From positions 1-40,411 of the IMG/VR virus record IMGVR_UViG_3300025030_000235: a stretch of DNA of 40,411 bases; one strand, 5' to 3'. Both the position numbers and the translations under genes were made by a program. Origin of the DNA: a virus. The notes beneath the pieces are model-generated. The model worked only from the letters and a program-made list of their open reading frames with translations. It was not told the DNA's origin and did not search any database. Each line of letters begins with the position of its first letter. Position 1 is the stretch's first letter. Shown piece after piece: positions 31,429-39,340 of the stretch.

Positions 31429-32340
31429 ATGCGCTACGGCGATGACCACCGGCCTATTCTCTGCAGGCTCGTCGACGATCCTGATTTCCAGGCGCTGAGT
31501 CCCGAGGCGCAGCGGGTGTGGTTCTTCCTCCGGGTGAGCCCAGAGTGCGGGCCGGTCGGCCTCTTCCGGTTCTACGCCTCGCTCCATTGCGAGCGCCTGA
31601 GGATGACCGAGCGCGCGTTTACCGCCGCACTCGCCGAGCTCGAGCGCGGACGGTGGGTAATCCAGGACGGTGGGTACATCCTCATCCGCAACGCCATGAA
31701 ATTCGAGCCGGGATTCTGCCCGGGGACCGACACCAAGCACCTAATTTCGCTTCACCGGGCGCTCGCGAACCTCTCCCACCTTTCGATTGCGCATCAACTT
31801 CTAGATTCGGCTGGACTTCCACATCCCAGAGAATGGCCTTCGAAGGCCCTACCAAGGCCCTCCGAAGGGCCTCAGGAGGCCCTCGGTACTCCTGCACCTG
31901 CACCTGCACCTGCACCTGCACCTGCACCTGCACCTGCACCTGCACCTGCACCTGCGCGCGCGACCTCTCGGAAGGGGCTCGCCTTCATCCCACCCGCCCC
32001 GGAGGAGGTACAGGCGTTCCTCGACTCACTCGCCGAACGGAGGTTCACGGGGCGAGACGTGGTCGACAACTACGCCTCGCAGGGCTGGATCAAGGCGAAC
32101 GGCCGCCCGGTCGTCGACTGGAAGGCCACGGTGCGCTCATCGTGGATCGCGCCACGAGACAAACGGGGAGAGCGGCAACCTGACCCGAACCGCTCGGGTC
32201 ACCAGACCACAAAGGACACCCGAAAACCCGACGGCTACCTGTACCGCCAGCAGCTCGGCGCGGGCGGTGAGGTGTTGAGCGAGCGCCGACGCGATGAGGT
32301 ACCGCGACTAGAGCCGGCAGTGAGTGGGGTGGCGCCATGA
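31429..32340 (+). CDS. Replication initiator-like protein (winged helix)
   Basis: The 303-residue product has an N-terminal winged-helix-like part (RPILCRLVDDPDFQALSPEA, then WFFLRVSPECGPVGLF) as in phage O/DnaD-type initiators. A Pro-Ala run encoded by a CCTGCA repeat separates this from a C-terminal part ending near RKPDGYLYRQQ, perhaps for loader binding. The gene is directly followed by a DnaC-type loader, the lambda O-P order. An iteron-like array lies inside it. ATG 31429 chosen; GTG 31423 is possible. The initiator role is inferred from context and layout. Confidence 0.65.
   Translation: MRYGDDHRPILCRLVDDPDFQALSPEAQRVWFFLRVSPECGPVGLFRFYASLHCERLRMTERAFTAALAELERGRWVIQDGGYILIRNAMKFEPGFCPGTDTKHLISLHRALANLSHLSIAHQLLDSAGLPHPREWPSKALPRPSEGPQEALGTPAPAPAPAPAPAPAPAPAPAPARATSRKGLAFIPPAPEEVQAFLDSLAERRFTGRDVVDNYASQGWIKANGRPVVDWKATVRSSWIAPRDKRGERQPDPNRSGHQTTKDTRKPDGYLYRQQLGAGGEVLSERRRDEVPRLEPAVSGVAP
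31832..31886. repeat. Five 11-bp iteron-like repeats, candidate replication origin
   Basis: The 8-mers AATGGCCT, AAGGCCCT, AAGGCCCT, AAGGGCCT and GAGGCCCT start at 31832, 31843, 31854, 31865 and 31876. Spacing is exactly 11 bp, about one helical turn and not a multiple of three, so it is a DNA-level repeat rather than a protein one. They lie inside the putative initiator gene, as lambda ori lies inside O. The segment upstream of them (about 31740-31830) is relatively AT-rich for this genome. Confidence 0.7.
31891..31955. repeat. CCTGCA hexamer tandem repeat
   Basis: Ten perfect CCTGCA units run from 31891 to 31950, with a partial unit after. They encode a Pro-Ala linker in the initiator protein. 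A perfect microsatellite like this is prone to slippage, in whole hexamers without a frame change. It starts 5 bases after the iterons. Confidence 0.95.
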
Positions 32341-33005
32341 GCGAGCCGGCGAGCCTCTACGTGATCGACCGAAATCCGGTCTGCCAGTGTGACGGCAGCG
32401 GTTGGTATCGGTCCGTCGATGCTATTGGTCGGGAGGTCTTTCGACCATGTACCGCATGCTCGCTCGCCGGGTGGGAAAGTCGCGTCGGCTCTAGGCGAGC
32501 CTCGCATTCGTGGCAGACGTGGGTCGAGCGACCCGAGTTGCGTGAGGCCGCCGCCGAACTGCGCGGCTGGTGGGGTGATCCGTGGTGCATCGCGATGCAC
32601 GCTGCGCCCGGCGCCGGGAACTACGGCACCGGGAAGACGCACGCGGCGATCGCCGTGGGGCGCGAGTGGGTGCTCGCCGGTCGGCTCCCCGTCGCCTACT
32701 ACCACGTGCCGGCGCTCATCCAGCGGTTTCGCGACGCGATCGGCGACGAGCACCTCGAGCCGCCACACGCCGCGGACCTTGACGGCATGGTGATCCTCGA
32801 CGACCTCGGGGCGGAGGCCGCCACGCCCTACGCCGCGGAGATCGCGGACCGGATCGTCGACCAACGCTACGGCGCCGGCCTCCCCACAGTCATCACCACG
32901 AACCTCAGCACCGAGCAGCTCGACCGCCGTTACCCGCGCGCCACCGACCGCATGCACGAAGGTCGCCTGGTCGAGTGGTCGGCAACCAGCTATAGGCGGA
33001 GGTGA
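32337..33005 (+). CDS. DnaC-type helicase loader, AAA+ ATPase
   Basis: The 222-residue protein has Walker A at residues 92-101 (GAGNYGTGKT) and Walker B at about 151-156 (MVILDD). The N-terminus has C16, C18, C38 and C41, a likely zinc site. It follows the initiator with a 4-base overlap, so it presumably loads the host replicative helicase at the phage origin. Typical DnaC-like proteins are 220-250 residues, so length is right. I also see the sensor-like ITTNLS segment near residue 186. Confidence 0.85.
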   Translation: MSEPASLYVIDRNPVCQCDGSGWYRSVDAIGREVFRPCTACSLAGWESRVGSRRASHSWQTWVERPELREAAAELRGWWGDPWCIAMHAAPGAGNYGTGKTHAAIAVGREWVLAGRLPVAYYHVPALIQRFRDAIGDEHLEPPHAADLDGMVILDDLGAEAATPYAAEIADRIVDQRYGAGLPTVITTNLSTEQLDRRYPRATDRMHEGRLVEWSATSYRRR

Positions 33006-33007
33006 CC

Positions 33008-33397
33008 ATGCAACCGCAATGTGATCAAGCCGGCACCGGCGCCGCACCCGGCATCGTCGCGTGGCTCCTCCAGGAGCTACGGTTCGCTCCCGAGCCCATC
33101 ACCCGCGACGTGCTGGCCGCGGCGCTCCGCGAGCATGCCGCCGGCTCGTTCGGCGTCCGGTGGTCGCCGTCGACGGCTTCCCGCCGGCTACGCGAGGCGA
33201 TCAATCAGGCAATCCGCGAGGGCTGGCCGATCGTCTCGGTGGATGGCGCTTTTCAGCTCGCACAGACCACCACGCAGCGGCATGCGGCGGCCGAGCGGCT
33301 GAGGAAGATGGCGGCCGAGATCATGACGCGAGCCGACAACCTGGAGTTCGCCAAGGTGCGCGGCGAACAGGTGGAGATGTTCGGGAGGGCCGTGTGA
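33008..33397 (+). CDS. Small winged-helix-like protein, unknown
   Basis: The 129-residue product starts at ATG 33008 after GGAGGTG (a GTG at 33002 is also in frame). Residues about 55-80 (SPSTASRRLREAINQAIREG) look like a helix-turn-helix with a following strand. Its position after the loader suggests a role in replication or regulation; unknown. Confidence 0.5.
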   Translation: MQPQCDQAGTGAAPGIVAWLLQELRFAPEPITRDVLAAALREHAAGSFGVRWSPSTASRRLREAINQAIREGWPIVSVDGAFQLAQTTTQRHAAAERLRKMAAEIMTRADNLEFAKVRGEQVEMFGRAV

Positions 33398-33588
33398 TCG
33401 ACACCCTCCTCACCACTGCCGCCTTCGGCTTACTCGCCGTCTGTCTCGGCGTTGGGCTTCGCGCCGGCTGGGAGATCGGCGGGATTCTCGTGATGTGGCT
33501 GCGCTATCCCCTACGCAGGATCAAGGCGCGCCAGGATTTCGAGCGACTCGCTGCGACCGTTCGCGAGCTCGCGGAGGGGAAATCGTGA
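33394..33588 (+). CDS. Small membrane protein, unknown
   Basis: The 64-residue product begins at GTG 33394. A hydrophobic segment (TTAAFGLLAVCLGVGL) and a second shorter one (IGGILVMWLRY) are followed by a basic helical tail, so it is probably an inner-membrane protein. Overlaps both neighbours. Not recognised. Confidence 0.5.
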   Translation: MIDTLLTTAAFGLLAVCLGVGLRAGWEIGGILVMWLRYPLRRIKARQDFERLAATVRELAEGKS

Positions 33589-33659
33589 TCGACGTCGAGC
33601 TGACGCTGCGGGGATCGAACGCGCCCGGCGTCGCGTGGCTCCGTCTGTGGCGGACCTGA
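33585..33659 (+). CDS. Tiny possible gene, 24 residues
   Basis: A GTG at 33585 overlaps the previous stop and opens a 24-codon frame ending at TGA 33657-33659, nine bases before the methyltransferase start. The tight GTGA overlap fits the style of this operon, but 24 residues is too short to judge. Reported as a possibility only. Confidence 0.25.
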   Translation: MIDVELTLRGSNAPGVAWLRLWRT

Positions 33660-33667
33660 GGGGCGCG

Positions 33668-34540
33668 ATGAGTGGGAGCTATGAGCGACCAGCGCTGCGA
33701 TACCACGGCGGAAAGTGGCGCCTGGCGCCGTGGATCATCGGCCACTTCCCGGAGCATCGGGTGTACGTGGAGCCGTTCGGCGGATCCGCCTCGGTGCTCT
33801 TCCGCAAACCTCGCAGCTACGGCGAGGTCTACAACGACCTGGACGAGGAGATCGTCAACGTCTTTCGCGTGGCGCAGGATCCCGCAGCTTGCGCCAGGCT
33901 GCAGGCGCTCCTCGAGGTGACGCCGTTTGCGAGGCTCGAGTTTGAGCTCGCTTACAAGGCGTCAACGGATCCAGTGGAGCGCGCCCGGCGCGCGATCATC
34001 AGGTCGTTTCAGGGATTCTCTTCGGCGAGCGTGTCGCGAGTACACAAAACCGAATTTCGCTCGAACGCGTCGCGTAACGGGACGTACCCGGCGATGGACT
34101 GGGCACGCTACCCCGGCGCTCTCGGGGCGTGGCTGGAGCGACTCCGCGGCGTGGTGATCGAGTGCAGGGATGGCCTCGAGGTCATCCGCCAGCACGACCG
34201 GGCTGATGCCTTGATCTACGCGGATCCACCGTACGTGCAGGCGACTCGGCGGGATCCGAGATGGAAGCGAAACTACCGGCACAACCTCGACGACGAGCAG
34301 CACGCGCAGCTCGCCGAGGTGCTGCGGGCCGCAGAGGGGTACGTGGTCCTGTCCGGCTACCGCAGCGCCCTCTACGACGATCTGTACGGGGGGTGGGTGC
34401 GAGTGGAGACCGACTCTTGCACCGATTGCCACCATCCCGGCCAGCGGAACATCCGCACAACGGAGTGCCTTTGGCTCTCGCCGCGCACAGCGGACGCAGC
34501 CGGTCGACTGTTCGGCGAGGTGATGGAGGTGGGGCGGTGA
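33668..34540 (+). CDS. DNA adenine methyltransferase (Dam, D12 class)
   Basis: The 290-residue protein has the adenine-methyltransferase order: an S-adenosyl-methionine motif VEPFGGSA at residues 34-41, and DPPY in YADPPYV near residues 181-186. The start RYHGGKWRLAPWI is typical of Dam/D12 enzymes. ATG 33668 follows GAGGGG. Phage Dam proteins protect DNA from host restriction or regulate packaging and gene expression. It overlaps the VRR-NUC gene at its stop, suggesting co-expression. Confidence 0.9.
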   Translation: MSGSYERPALRYHGGKWRLAPWIIGHFPEHRVYVEPFGGSASVLFRKPRSYGEVYNDLDEEIVNVFRVAQDPAACARLQALLEVTPFARLEFELAYKASTDPVERARRAIIRSFQGFSSASVSRVHKTEFRSNASRNGTYPAMDWARYPGALGAWLERLRGVVIECRDGLEVIRQHDRADALIYADPPYVQATRRDPRWKRNYRHNLDDEQHAQLAEVLRAAEGYVVLSGYRSALYDDLYGGWVRVETDSCTDCHHPGQRNIRTTECLWLSPRTADAAGRLFGEVMEVGR

Positions 34541-35040
34541 CCGTCCGCTGCCCATTGCCGGTCGACGGTACCCGGGACTACGCGGAGCGTGCGGCGGCGC
34601 CGAACCCGCCGCGATCCTCGGACGGGGAGGTGCGCCATGCGAGCGCCAGAAGCCGGTTGCACCCCGGAGCTGGCGCTCTACCGACCCCGCTCGAGGCCGA
34701 CGAGCAGCGGACGCTCGCTCAGTGGCTTGACATGCTCGGCGTTCTCTGGTGTGCCGTGCCCAATGGCGGCGCGCGGCGCAAGGTCGAGGCGAAGATCCTC
34801 GTCGGGCTCGGCGTCAAGGTCGGTGTGCCCGACATCCTGATCTTCGACCCGCCGCCGGCGCGGCCAGGCCGCTGTGGCGCCGCCATCGAGTTGAAGCGCA
34901 TCGGCGAGGCCCGCCCCGGTCCGGGACAGCAGGAGTGGCTCGATGCGCTCGAGCGCCGCGGGTGGGCGGCCGCGCTATGCGAGGGCGCGGCGATGGCGAT
35001 CCAGTGGCTCGAGGGGCTCGGCTACGGGAGGCGACGGTGA
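34537..35040 (+). CDS. VRR-NUC domain nuclease
   Basis: The 167-residue product starts at GTG 34537, overlapping the methyltransferase stop. The first 50 residues are low complexity. Residues about 53-155 carry the VRR-NUC pattern: EADEQRTLAQWL, then VGVPDILIFDP, AAIELKRIGE and GPGQQEWLDAL. VRR-NUC nucleases cut branched or flapped DNA and are common in phage replication regions. The true start may be further in. The stop is at 35038-35040. Confidence 0.75.
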   Translation: MTVRCPLPVDGTRDYAERAAAPNPPRSSDGEVRHASARSRLHPGAGALPTPLEADEQRTLAQWLDMLGVLWCAVPNGGARRKVEAKILVGLGVKVGVPDILIFDPPPARPGRCGAAIELKRIGEARPGPGQQEWLDALERRGWAAALCEGAAMAIQWLEGLGYGRRR

Positions 35041-35192
35041 GCGAGTGGATGGCGGCGATCGACACCTGGCCGTGGTGGAAGGTGGTGCTGCTCGGGCTGT
35101 CGCTGTCGGTCGGCGTGGGGCTGACGATCTACACGCTCGACCGCTTGTTCGGCGGCTACGATCCTCCGCCGACGCCGAAAGGCAACAGGTGA
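35037..35192 (+). CDS. Small membrane protein, unknown
   Basis: The 51-residue product starts at GTG 35037, overlapping the nuclease stop. It has one membrane span (WWKVVLLGLSLSVGVGLTIY) and a charged C-terminus. Not recognised; might be a small membrane protein of the late or early operon. Confidence 0.5.
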   Translation: MSEWMAAIDTWPWWKVVLLGLSLSVGVGLTIYTLDRLFGGYDPPPTPKGNR

Positions 35193-35328
35193 TCACGTCT
35201 CCCTCGACCCGAGCTGCGGCCGGCGGCCGTGGTCCGAGGGCCTGTTCTTTCTCGACGCACTGTACTTCCCAGCCCGCGGCCCGGCCCCGCGGGCACTCAA
35301 TACAGCGTGCGATCTCTGGAGGTGGTGG

Positions 35329-35520
35329 GTGGCCGAGCTGAACGTCGAGTGCAAGAAGTGTCGGGCGGACCTCGAGGCGGAGTGGCGGACGTCGAAAGTC
35401 GGCGACATCTACCTCGCCGTCGAGTCGTGCGGGCGGTGTCTTGACGCACGGGGTGGTACCGCGTACCAAACGGGCTACGACGACGGCAAAGTCGCCAGCC
35501 GCGACGAGGCGGAAGCGTGA
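35329..35520 (+). CDS. Zinc-finger-like small protein
   Basis: This 63-residue protein (CKKC and CGRC pairs) starts at GTG 35329 after a GGAGGTGG site. The same frame is open back to about 35122, and from 35191 the upstream translation reads like real protein (SEGLFFLDALYF), with no good start codon visible. A longer original protein, a rare start or a frameshift near 35190 is possible; a GTG at 35189 in another frame opens a less convincing 50-residue frame to 35341. Confidence 0.55.
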   Translation: MAELNVECKKCRADLEAEWRTSKVGDIYLAVESCGRCLDARGGTAYQTGYDDGKVASRDEAEA

Positions 35521-35840
35521 GTGGGCCGACGCTGGTCACGGCCGGCATCCTCAAGCCCGAAGTGATGCTGCGGCAGGCTCAGGCGCAGATCGACGAGCTA
35601 CGGCAGTATGTGGCGATGCTTGAGGCGCAGGTGCGGCAGCTCGACGTCCAGGTAAAGGACGCAACGCGCTCGTTCGCCACCCTCGTCGTGCAGTGCGGCG
35701 GTGAGGTGCTCATCGAGCGCGCCGAGTGGTCGAAGCCCTTCACGCTTCAGCGGCGCGAGGACCCGGTCACTCACGACCGGACCTGGATGGCCACTAGGCC
35801 GCCGATTGTCGTGCAGCCGGGCCCGGCGGGGACGCAGTAG
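35517..35840 (+). CDS. Helical/coiled-coil protein, unknown
   Basis: The 107-residue product starts at GTG 35517 and is coiled-coil-like in its first half (QAQAQIDELRQYVAMLEAQV). The second half is beta-like (SFATLVVQCGGEVLIERAEW). It lies directly before the small terminase gene, with its TAG overlapping that start. Not recognised. Confidence 0.5.
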   Translation: MSGPTLVTAGILKPEVMLRQAQAQIDELRQYVAMLEAQVRQLDVQVKDATRSFATLVVQCGGEVLIERAEWSKPFTLQRREDPVTHDRTWMATRPPIVVQPGPAGTQ

Positions 35841-36358
35841 TGCCTCCAGCCTGCACCATCTGCCGCCACAAGCGCCGCGCGCAGATCGAGGCGGCGCTTG
35901 TCGCCGGGGAGTCGTTGCGCCACATCGAGAAACGGTGGGGAGTTGGGTACTCGGCAGTCGCCAGGCACAAGCACCGGTGCGTCGCGCCGGTCGTCGCCGC
36001 AGCCGCAGCGGCCGTAGAAGAGGCTTATTCTGAACGACTTATCGACCAAGTGCGCGGCCTCCAAGCCAGGACGATCGCGCTCGTCGTTGAGGTAGAGGGT
36101 GTGCTCTCCCGGGCGAGGAAGCCCGCTGCGAAGCTCGGCGCGGTGGTCGTAGCCGCTAAGGTCGTCAAGGAGATCCGCGGGAACATGGAGCTGCTCGGCC
36201 GGCTCACCGGCGAGCTGGAGACCGGCAGCAAGGTGACGGTCAACCTCATCACGAACCCGCTCTGGCTCGAGTTGCGCAGGGCGATCTCCGACGCGCTCCG
36301 ACCCTACCATGAGGCCGATGAGGCTGTGGCCGCAGCGGTCAAGAGGCTCGGCGCGTGA
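35840..36358 (+). CDS. Small terminase subunit-like protein
   Basis: The 172-residue protein starts at GTG 35840. N-terminal CTICRHKRRAQIEAALVAGE and LRHIEKRWGVGYSAVARH are a zinc-like plus helix-turn-helix pattern typical of phage small terminases that recognise packaging sites. A helical oligomerisation part follows. It sits directly before the large terminase and overlaps it by four bases, which strongly supports the call. Confidence 0.7.
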   Translation: MPPACTICRHKRRAQIEAALVAGESLRHIEKRWGVGYSAVARHKHRCVAPVVAAAAAAVEEAYSERLIDQVRGLQARTIALVVEVEGVLSRARKPAAKLGAVVVAAKVVKEIRGNMELLGRLTGELETGSKVTVNLITNPLWLELRRAISDALRPYHEADEAVAAAVKRLGA

Positions 36359-37737
36359 ACGACCTCGCCCGGGACTTCACTGCCGCCCGCGAGGCGTCCC
36401 GCGAGCCGCTGCTCGACTTCATCCCGCGGCTCACACCACGCTGGCGCCGCCCCGATCACCTCGCACCGGTCGCACAGCTCTTTGAGCGTGCGGCGACCGG
36501 CGAGGAAGTGAGGGCGTGTGTATCTGTGCCGCCGCAATTTGGCAAGACCGAGGTGGTACTCCACTCGCTCGTCTGGCTGCTGCGTCGCCAGCCCGAGTGG
36601 ACCGTCTGCTACGCGAGCTACAACGCGACGCAGGCCAGGAGCAAGAGCCGAATCGCCCGCAACTACGCCCTCGCCGCCGGTCTCCACCTCGTCGAGGACG
36701 CGAACAACCTCGGCGAGTGGCGGATGCCATCGGGTGGAGGTCTCCTGGCGCGGGGCATTGGCGAGGGCCTGACCGGTCAGGGTGCCAACGTCGAGGTCGT
36801 CGACGACCCCCACAAGGACCGCGCCGAGGCCGAGAGCAGCTCCGCACGGGGCGCCGTCTGGGATTGGCACACCTCGACGCTCATGCCGCGGCTACATCCT
36901 GGCGGCTCGGTAGTCGTGGTGCATACTCGGTGGCACCCCGACGACTACATCGGCCGCCTCACCAGGCAACGGGATCATGGGGAGGTTCCCTGGGAGATCG
37001 TCAACCTGGCGGCGGTCCGGGAGGACGGCACATCGCTCGCCGAGTGGCTGCGGCCGCTCGCCTTCCTCAAGCGCAGACGGCTGGAGGTCGGAGAGTACGA
37101 CTGGGCATCGCTCTACGAGGGCCGTCCTCGCCCGCGTGGTGGGCGGGTGTTTCAGGACGTGCACTTCTACGCGGCGCCGCCGGCCACCAGCTTTCGCCTG
37201 GCGATCGGTGTGGACCTCGCCTACAGCGCCCGGATATCGGCCAACTACTCGGCCGCCATCCTCCTCGCGTGCATCGGCGATCCGACGACCGACGGCCTGG
37301 TGTTCGTGCTCGATGTCCGGCGGATGCAGGTGAAGGCCCCAGAGTTTGCAGTGGCGCTCGGTGGGGTGCGCACGGCCGCGCCATGGGCGCCGATGCGCTG
37401 GTACTGCTCGGGCACGGAGAAGGGCGGCGCGGACCTGGTCAACGCGCTGAACCCGCGACTCCGCCTTGAGGCCATGCCGACGACCGCCGACAAGTTCGTC
37501 CGCGCGCAGCCGGTCGCCGCAGCCTGGAACGCCGGCCGCGTGCTCGTGCCGCGGGATGCGCCGTGGCTCGACCCATTCATCGCGGAGATCGTCGCGTTCA
37601 CGGGCGTCAACGATCCGCTCGACGACCAGGTGGACGCTCTGGCCGCGGCATTCGATGCCCTGGGCACCATGCCAGCACCTGTCACGCACGCCTCGAGCGG
37701 TGCCCGGACCTGGGGTAAGAGGGGGAGCGACCTATGA
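36355..37737 (+). CDS. Large terminase subunit
   Basis: The 460-residue protein starts at GTG 36355. The ATPase half has a Walker A variant at residues 59-65 (PPQFGKT) and Walker B-like VEVVDDPHKD near residue 145. The nuclease half has IGVDLAYS near residue 285 and the DDQVDALA motif near residue 423. It packages DNA into the capsid and cuts it. Length is normal. It is followed by several small genes and then the portal. Confidence 0.92.
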   Translation: MNDLARDFTAAREASREPLLDFIPRLTPRWRRPDHLAPVAQLFERAATGEEVRACVSVPPQFGKTEVVLHSLVWLLRRQPEWTVCYASYNATQARSKSRIARNYALAAGLHLVEDANNLGEWRMPSGGGLLARGIGEGLTGQGANVEVVDDPHKDRAEAESSSARGAVWDWHTSTLMPRLHPGGSVVVVHTRWHPDDYIGRLTRQRDHGEVPWEIVNLAAVREDGTSLAEWLRPLAFLKRRRLEVGEYDWASLYEGRPRPRGGRVFQDVHFYAAPPATSFRLAIGVDLAYSARISANYSAAILLACIGDPTTDGLVFVLDVRRMQVKAPEFAVALGGVRTAAPWAPMRWYCSGTEKGGADLVNALNPRLRLEAMPTTADKFVRAQPVAAAWNAGRVLVPRDAPWLDPFIAEIVAFTGVNDPLDDQVDALAAAFDALGTMPAPVTHASSGARTWGKRGSDL

Positions 37738-37820
37738 TGTTCCTTGCCGACCCACGGCCCGACTACTGGGAGTACGGGCAGCTCGGTGTCGCGCTGTCCG
37801 TGGCGCCAGGGAGCGCCTGA
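37734..37820 (+). CDS. Tiny possible protein, 28 residues
   Basis: A 28-residue frame begins at ATG 37734, overlapping the terminase stop. The product (MMFLADPRPDYWEYGQLG start) has aromatic residues typical of real protein. It ends two bases before the next gene. Short, so uncertain. Confidence 0.35.
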   Translation: MMFLADPRPDYWEYGQLGVALSVAPGSA

Positions 37821-37821
37821 C

Positions 37822-38040
37822 GTGTTCTGCCCCATCTGCCACCACCGCATGGCCTGCACCGACAGCCGGGCGTCCGGCGACTTCCGCGGCCGTGAGTACC
37901 GCTGCCCGGACCACGGCTCGTTCGTGAGCGGTGAGCGGATACTCAACGACCAGGTGCGCGGGCATCGGTGGTTGCGAAAGATCGCGCAGGCGCGGCGGAA
38001 GAAGCGGGCGGCGAAGGGCGAGCCGGTGGGGGTTGGGTGA
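37822..38040 (+). CDS. Small zinc-finger protein
   Basis: The 72-residue product begins at GTG 37822 after GGGAG. CPIC-x5-C and CPDHG give a zinc-ribbon-like pattern, as in Ogr/Delta and other phage zinc proteins, and the C-terminus is very basic. It could be a transcription or DNA-binding factor for late genes; not proven. Confidence 0.5.
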   Translation: MFCPICHHRMACTDSRASGDFRGREYRCPDHGSFVSGERILNDQVRGHRWLRKIAQARRKKRAAKGEPVGVG

Positions 38041-38216
38041 GGCGCGAGGTCTACGATAGCACGGGCATGCACCTACTGCGGACGGAGGATGCCGAGCCCG
38101 TCTGCGGCCAGGACTTCTGCGACACGTGCGGTGAGTGCCTCGCCTGCTACGGCGCCGATCCGTGCTACGGCTACGGAGAGCACCGCTGGGCCGTCTACGA
38201 TGCTAAGCGGGCTTAG
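38037..38216 (+). CDS. Cys-rich small protein
   Basis: The 59-residue product starts at GTG 38037. It has six Cys in VCGQDFCDTCGECLACYG and PCYGYG, an unusually dense cluster that suggests metal or Fe-S binding. It overlaps the preceding gene. Not recognised. Confidence 0.5.
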   Translation: MRREVYDSTGMHLLRTEDAEPVCGQDFCDTCGECLACYGADPCYGYGEHRWAVYDAKRA

Positions 38217-38228
38217 AATGAGGGGGCG

Positions 38229-38396
38229 ATGAGACACCAGACGGCATGGGGGGCGCTTTTGGAAGCGAGCGCAGCGCTACACGAGTTCGTCTCGGAGTTC
38301 GGGCACTTCGTCATCCACCTGTTCTTGGGGCCGTTAAGGCCTTCGCCGCCGCGCGGAAGGAAAACGACGAACTCGAAGCGAGCGGCACTGCGATGA
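38229..38396 (+). CDS. Small unknown protein, 55 residues
   Basis: The gene has a good site (GAGGGGGCG just before ATG 38229) and overlaps the next start (ATGA at 38393). Residues about 10-35 are hydrophobic-amphipathic (ALHEFVSEFGHFVIHLFLG), then basic. It may be membrane-associated. Function unknown. Confidence 0.5.
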   Translation: MRHQTAWGALLEASAALHEFVSEFGHFVIHLFLGPLRPSPPRGRKTTNSKRAALR

Positions 38397-38989
38397 GCGA
38401 CGATCTCCGAGGCCGCATGGAGGCCGTCTACCGCGAGGTCTCTGCGGCCCAACTCGGGCGCACGCCCACGCCCGACGAGATCAAGGCGGCAGCCGGGCTG
38501 GCGAACCTGGCCACCGACCTCTCGGCCGCCAGCGCGATGAGTGTTGAGGCGGCTATGCACGTCGTCTGCGGGTGGGTGAAGCAGCTCGCCGACATCGACC
38601 CGATGACCTTTCGCCAACTCGTTCTCGGCCCGCCGCCGCACCGGAGCATCGCGGAGGGCGAAGCGCTCGAGGTGACGGCGGCGCCGGCCACGCCTCATCC
38701 TGGTGACTACGTGCTCGCCACGAAGTGGGGGGATGGGGACCCCGGGGACCCGTGGGCCGTTGGCTACTACGACCATGAGCAGGACGGGCGGCATCATGTT
38801 GTGGACGGTAGAGGTAATCAGTTCCGGGCTAACGGTTTCCGCAGTGTTCACCGCATTCGCAAGGACGTTGGTGAGTGGCTGGTGAAGTCCGCGACGGCGC
38901 TGGAGGCAGCGCCCGCCGGCACCGTCAACCTCTGGACGATGTTGACGCCTGCTGCCTTCGATGTCGACGAGCAGCGCATGGAGCCGTGA
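38393..38989 (+). CDS. Common phage protein of unknown function
   Basis: The 198-residue product begins at ATG 38393. DYVLATKWGDGDPGDPWAVG followed by strands to RIRKDVGEWL is a pattern I have seen in phage proteins near terminase and portal genes. The first half is helical. Role unknown; perhaps regulatory or structural. Confidence 0.5.
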   Translation: MSDDLRGRMEAVYREVSAAQLGRTPTPDEIKAAAGLANLATDLSAASAMSVEAAMHVVCGWVKQLADIDPMTFRQLVLGPPPHRSIAEGEALEVTAAPATPHPGDYVLATKWGDGDPGDPWAVGYYDHEQDGRHHVVDGRGNQFRANGFRSVHRIRKDVGEWLVKSATALEAAPAGTVNLWTMLTPAAFDVDEQRMEP

Positions 38990-39060
38990 CCAGTGCCGCG
39001 GATCGGGCGGGCGCGGCGGCGGAAGAGGAGGCCAGCGCCGGAAGCGGCGGGAGGGTGAGC

Positions 39061-39231
39061 ATGGCAGACCACGAGGGTGAGACGGCGAAAGCCGCAGAGG
39101 CGCTCGCCTCGCTGGCTGCGACGGTGCGTCAGCTTGGTGGGCGGCTGCCGGAATGCGCGGACTGGGGCGACGTGGATTTCGACGATAGTTGGGTGGGCGC
39201 GATCGAACAGGCGCTCGCCGGCCGCGGCTGA
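39061..39231 (+). CDS. Small acidic protein, unknown
   Basis: The 56-residue product starts at ATG 39061, with GGGAGGGTG about six bases before. A longer start at GTG 38986, overlapping the previous stop, would give 81 residues. Composition is acidic and Ala-rich. No family recognised. Confidence 0.45.
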   Translation: MADHEGETAKAAEALASLAATVRQLGGRLPECADWGDVDFDDSWVGAIEQALAGRG

Positions 39232-39265
39232 CTGACGCCCAACATCTAGGGCGCGCCTTGACACA

Positions 39266-39303
39266 GCGCGCTCCCGCTCCCCATCCTGAAGACGGGAGCG
39301 TGC
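39266..39303. other. Hairpin in gap before the portal gene
   Basis: CGCTCCCG at 39269-39276 pairs with CGGGAGCG at 39293-39300, with three more pairs (one G-U) outside. The 16-base loop is long, and no T-run follows, so it is a weak terminator at best. TTGACA at 39258-39263 lies just upstream without a good -10. The gap between genes is about 110 bases. Confidence 0.4.
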
Positions 39304-39340
39304 GCGTGGTCAGTGGGGCGGCGGGTGTGAGGGTCGGCCA

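Noticed and set aside
31891-31955. CRISPR-like array
   Set aside because: The repeat is a 6-bp tandem with no spacers.
33605-33635. tRNA-like T-loop (GGGATCGAAC)
   Set aside because: No matching stems or acceptor found around it; it lies in a dense coding region.
39258-39290. Promoter with TTGACA in the gap before the portal
   Set aside because: No acceptable -10 element at 16-18 bp spacing, so not listed as a promoter.
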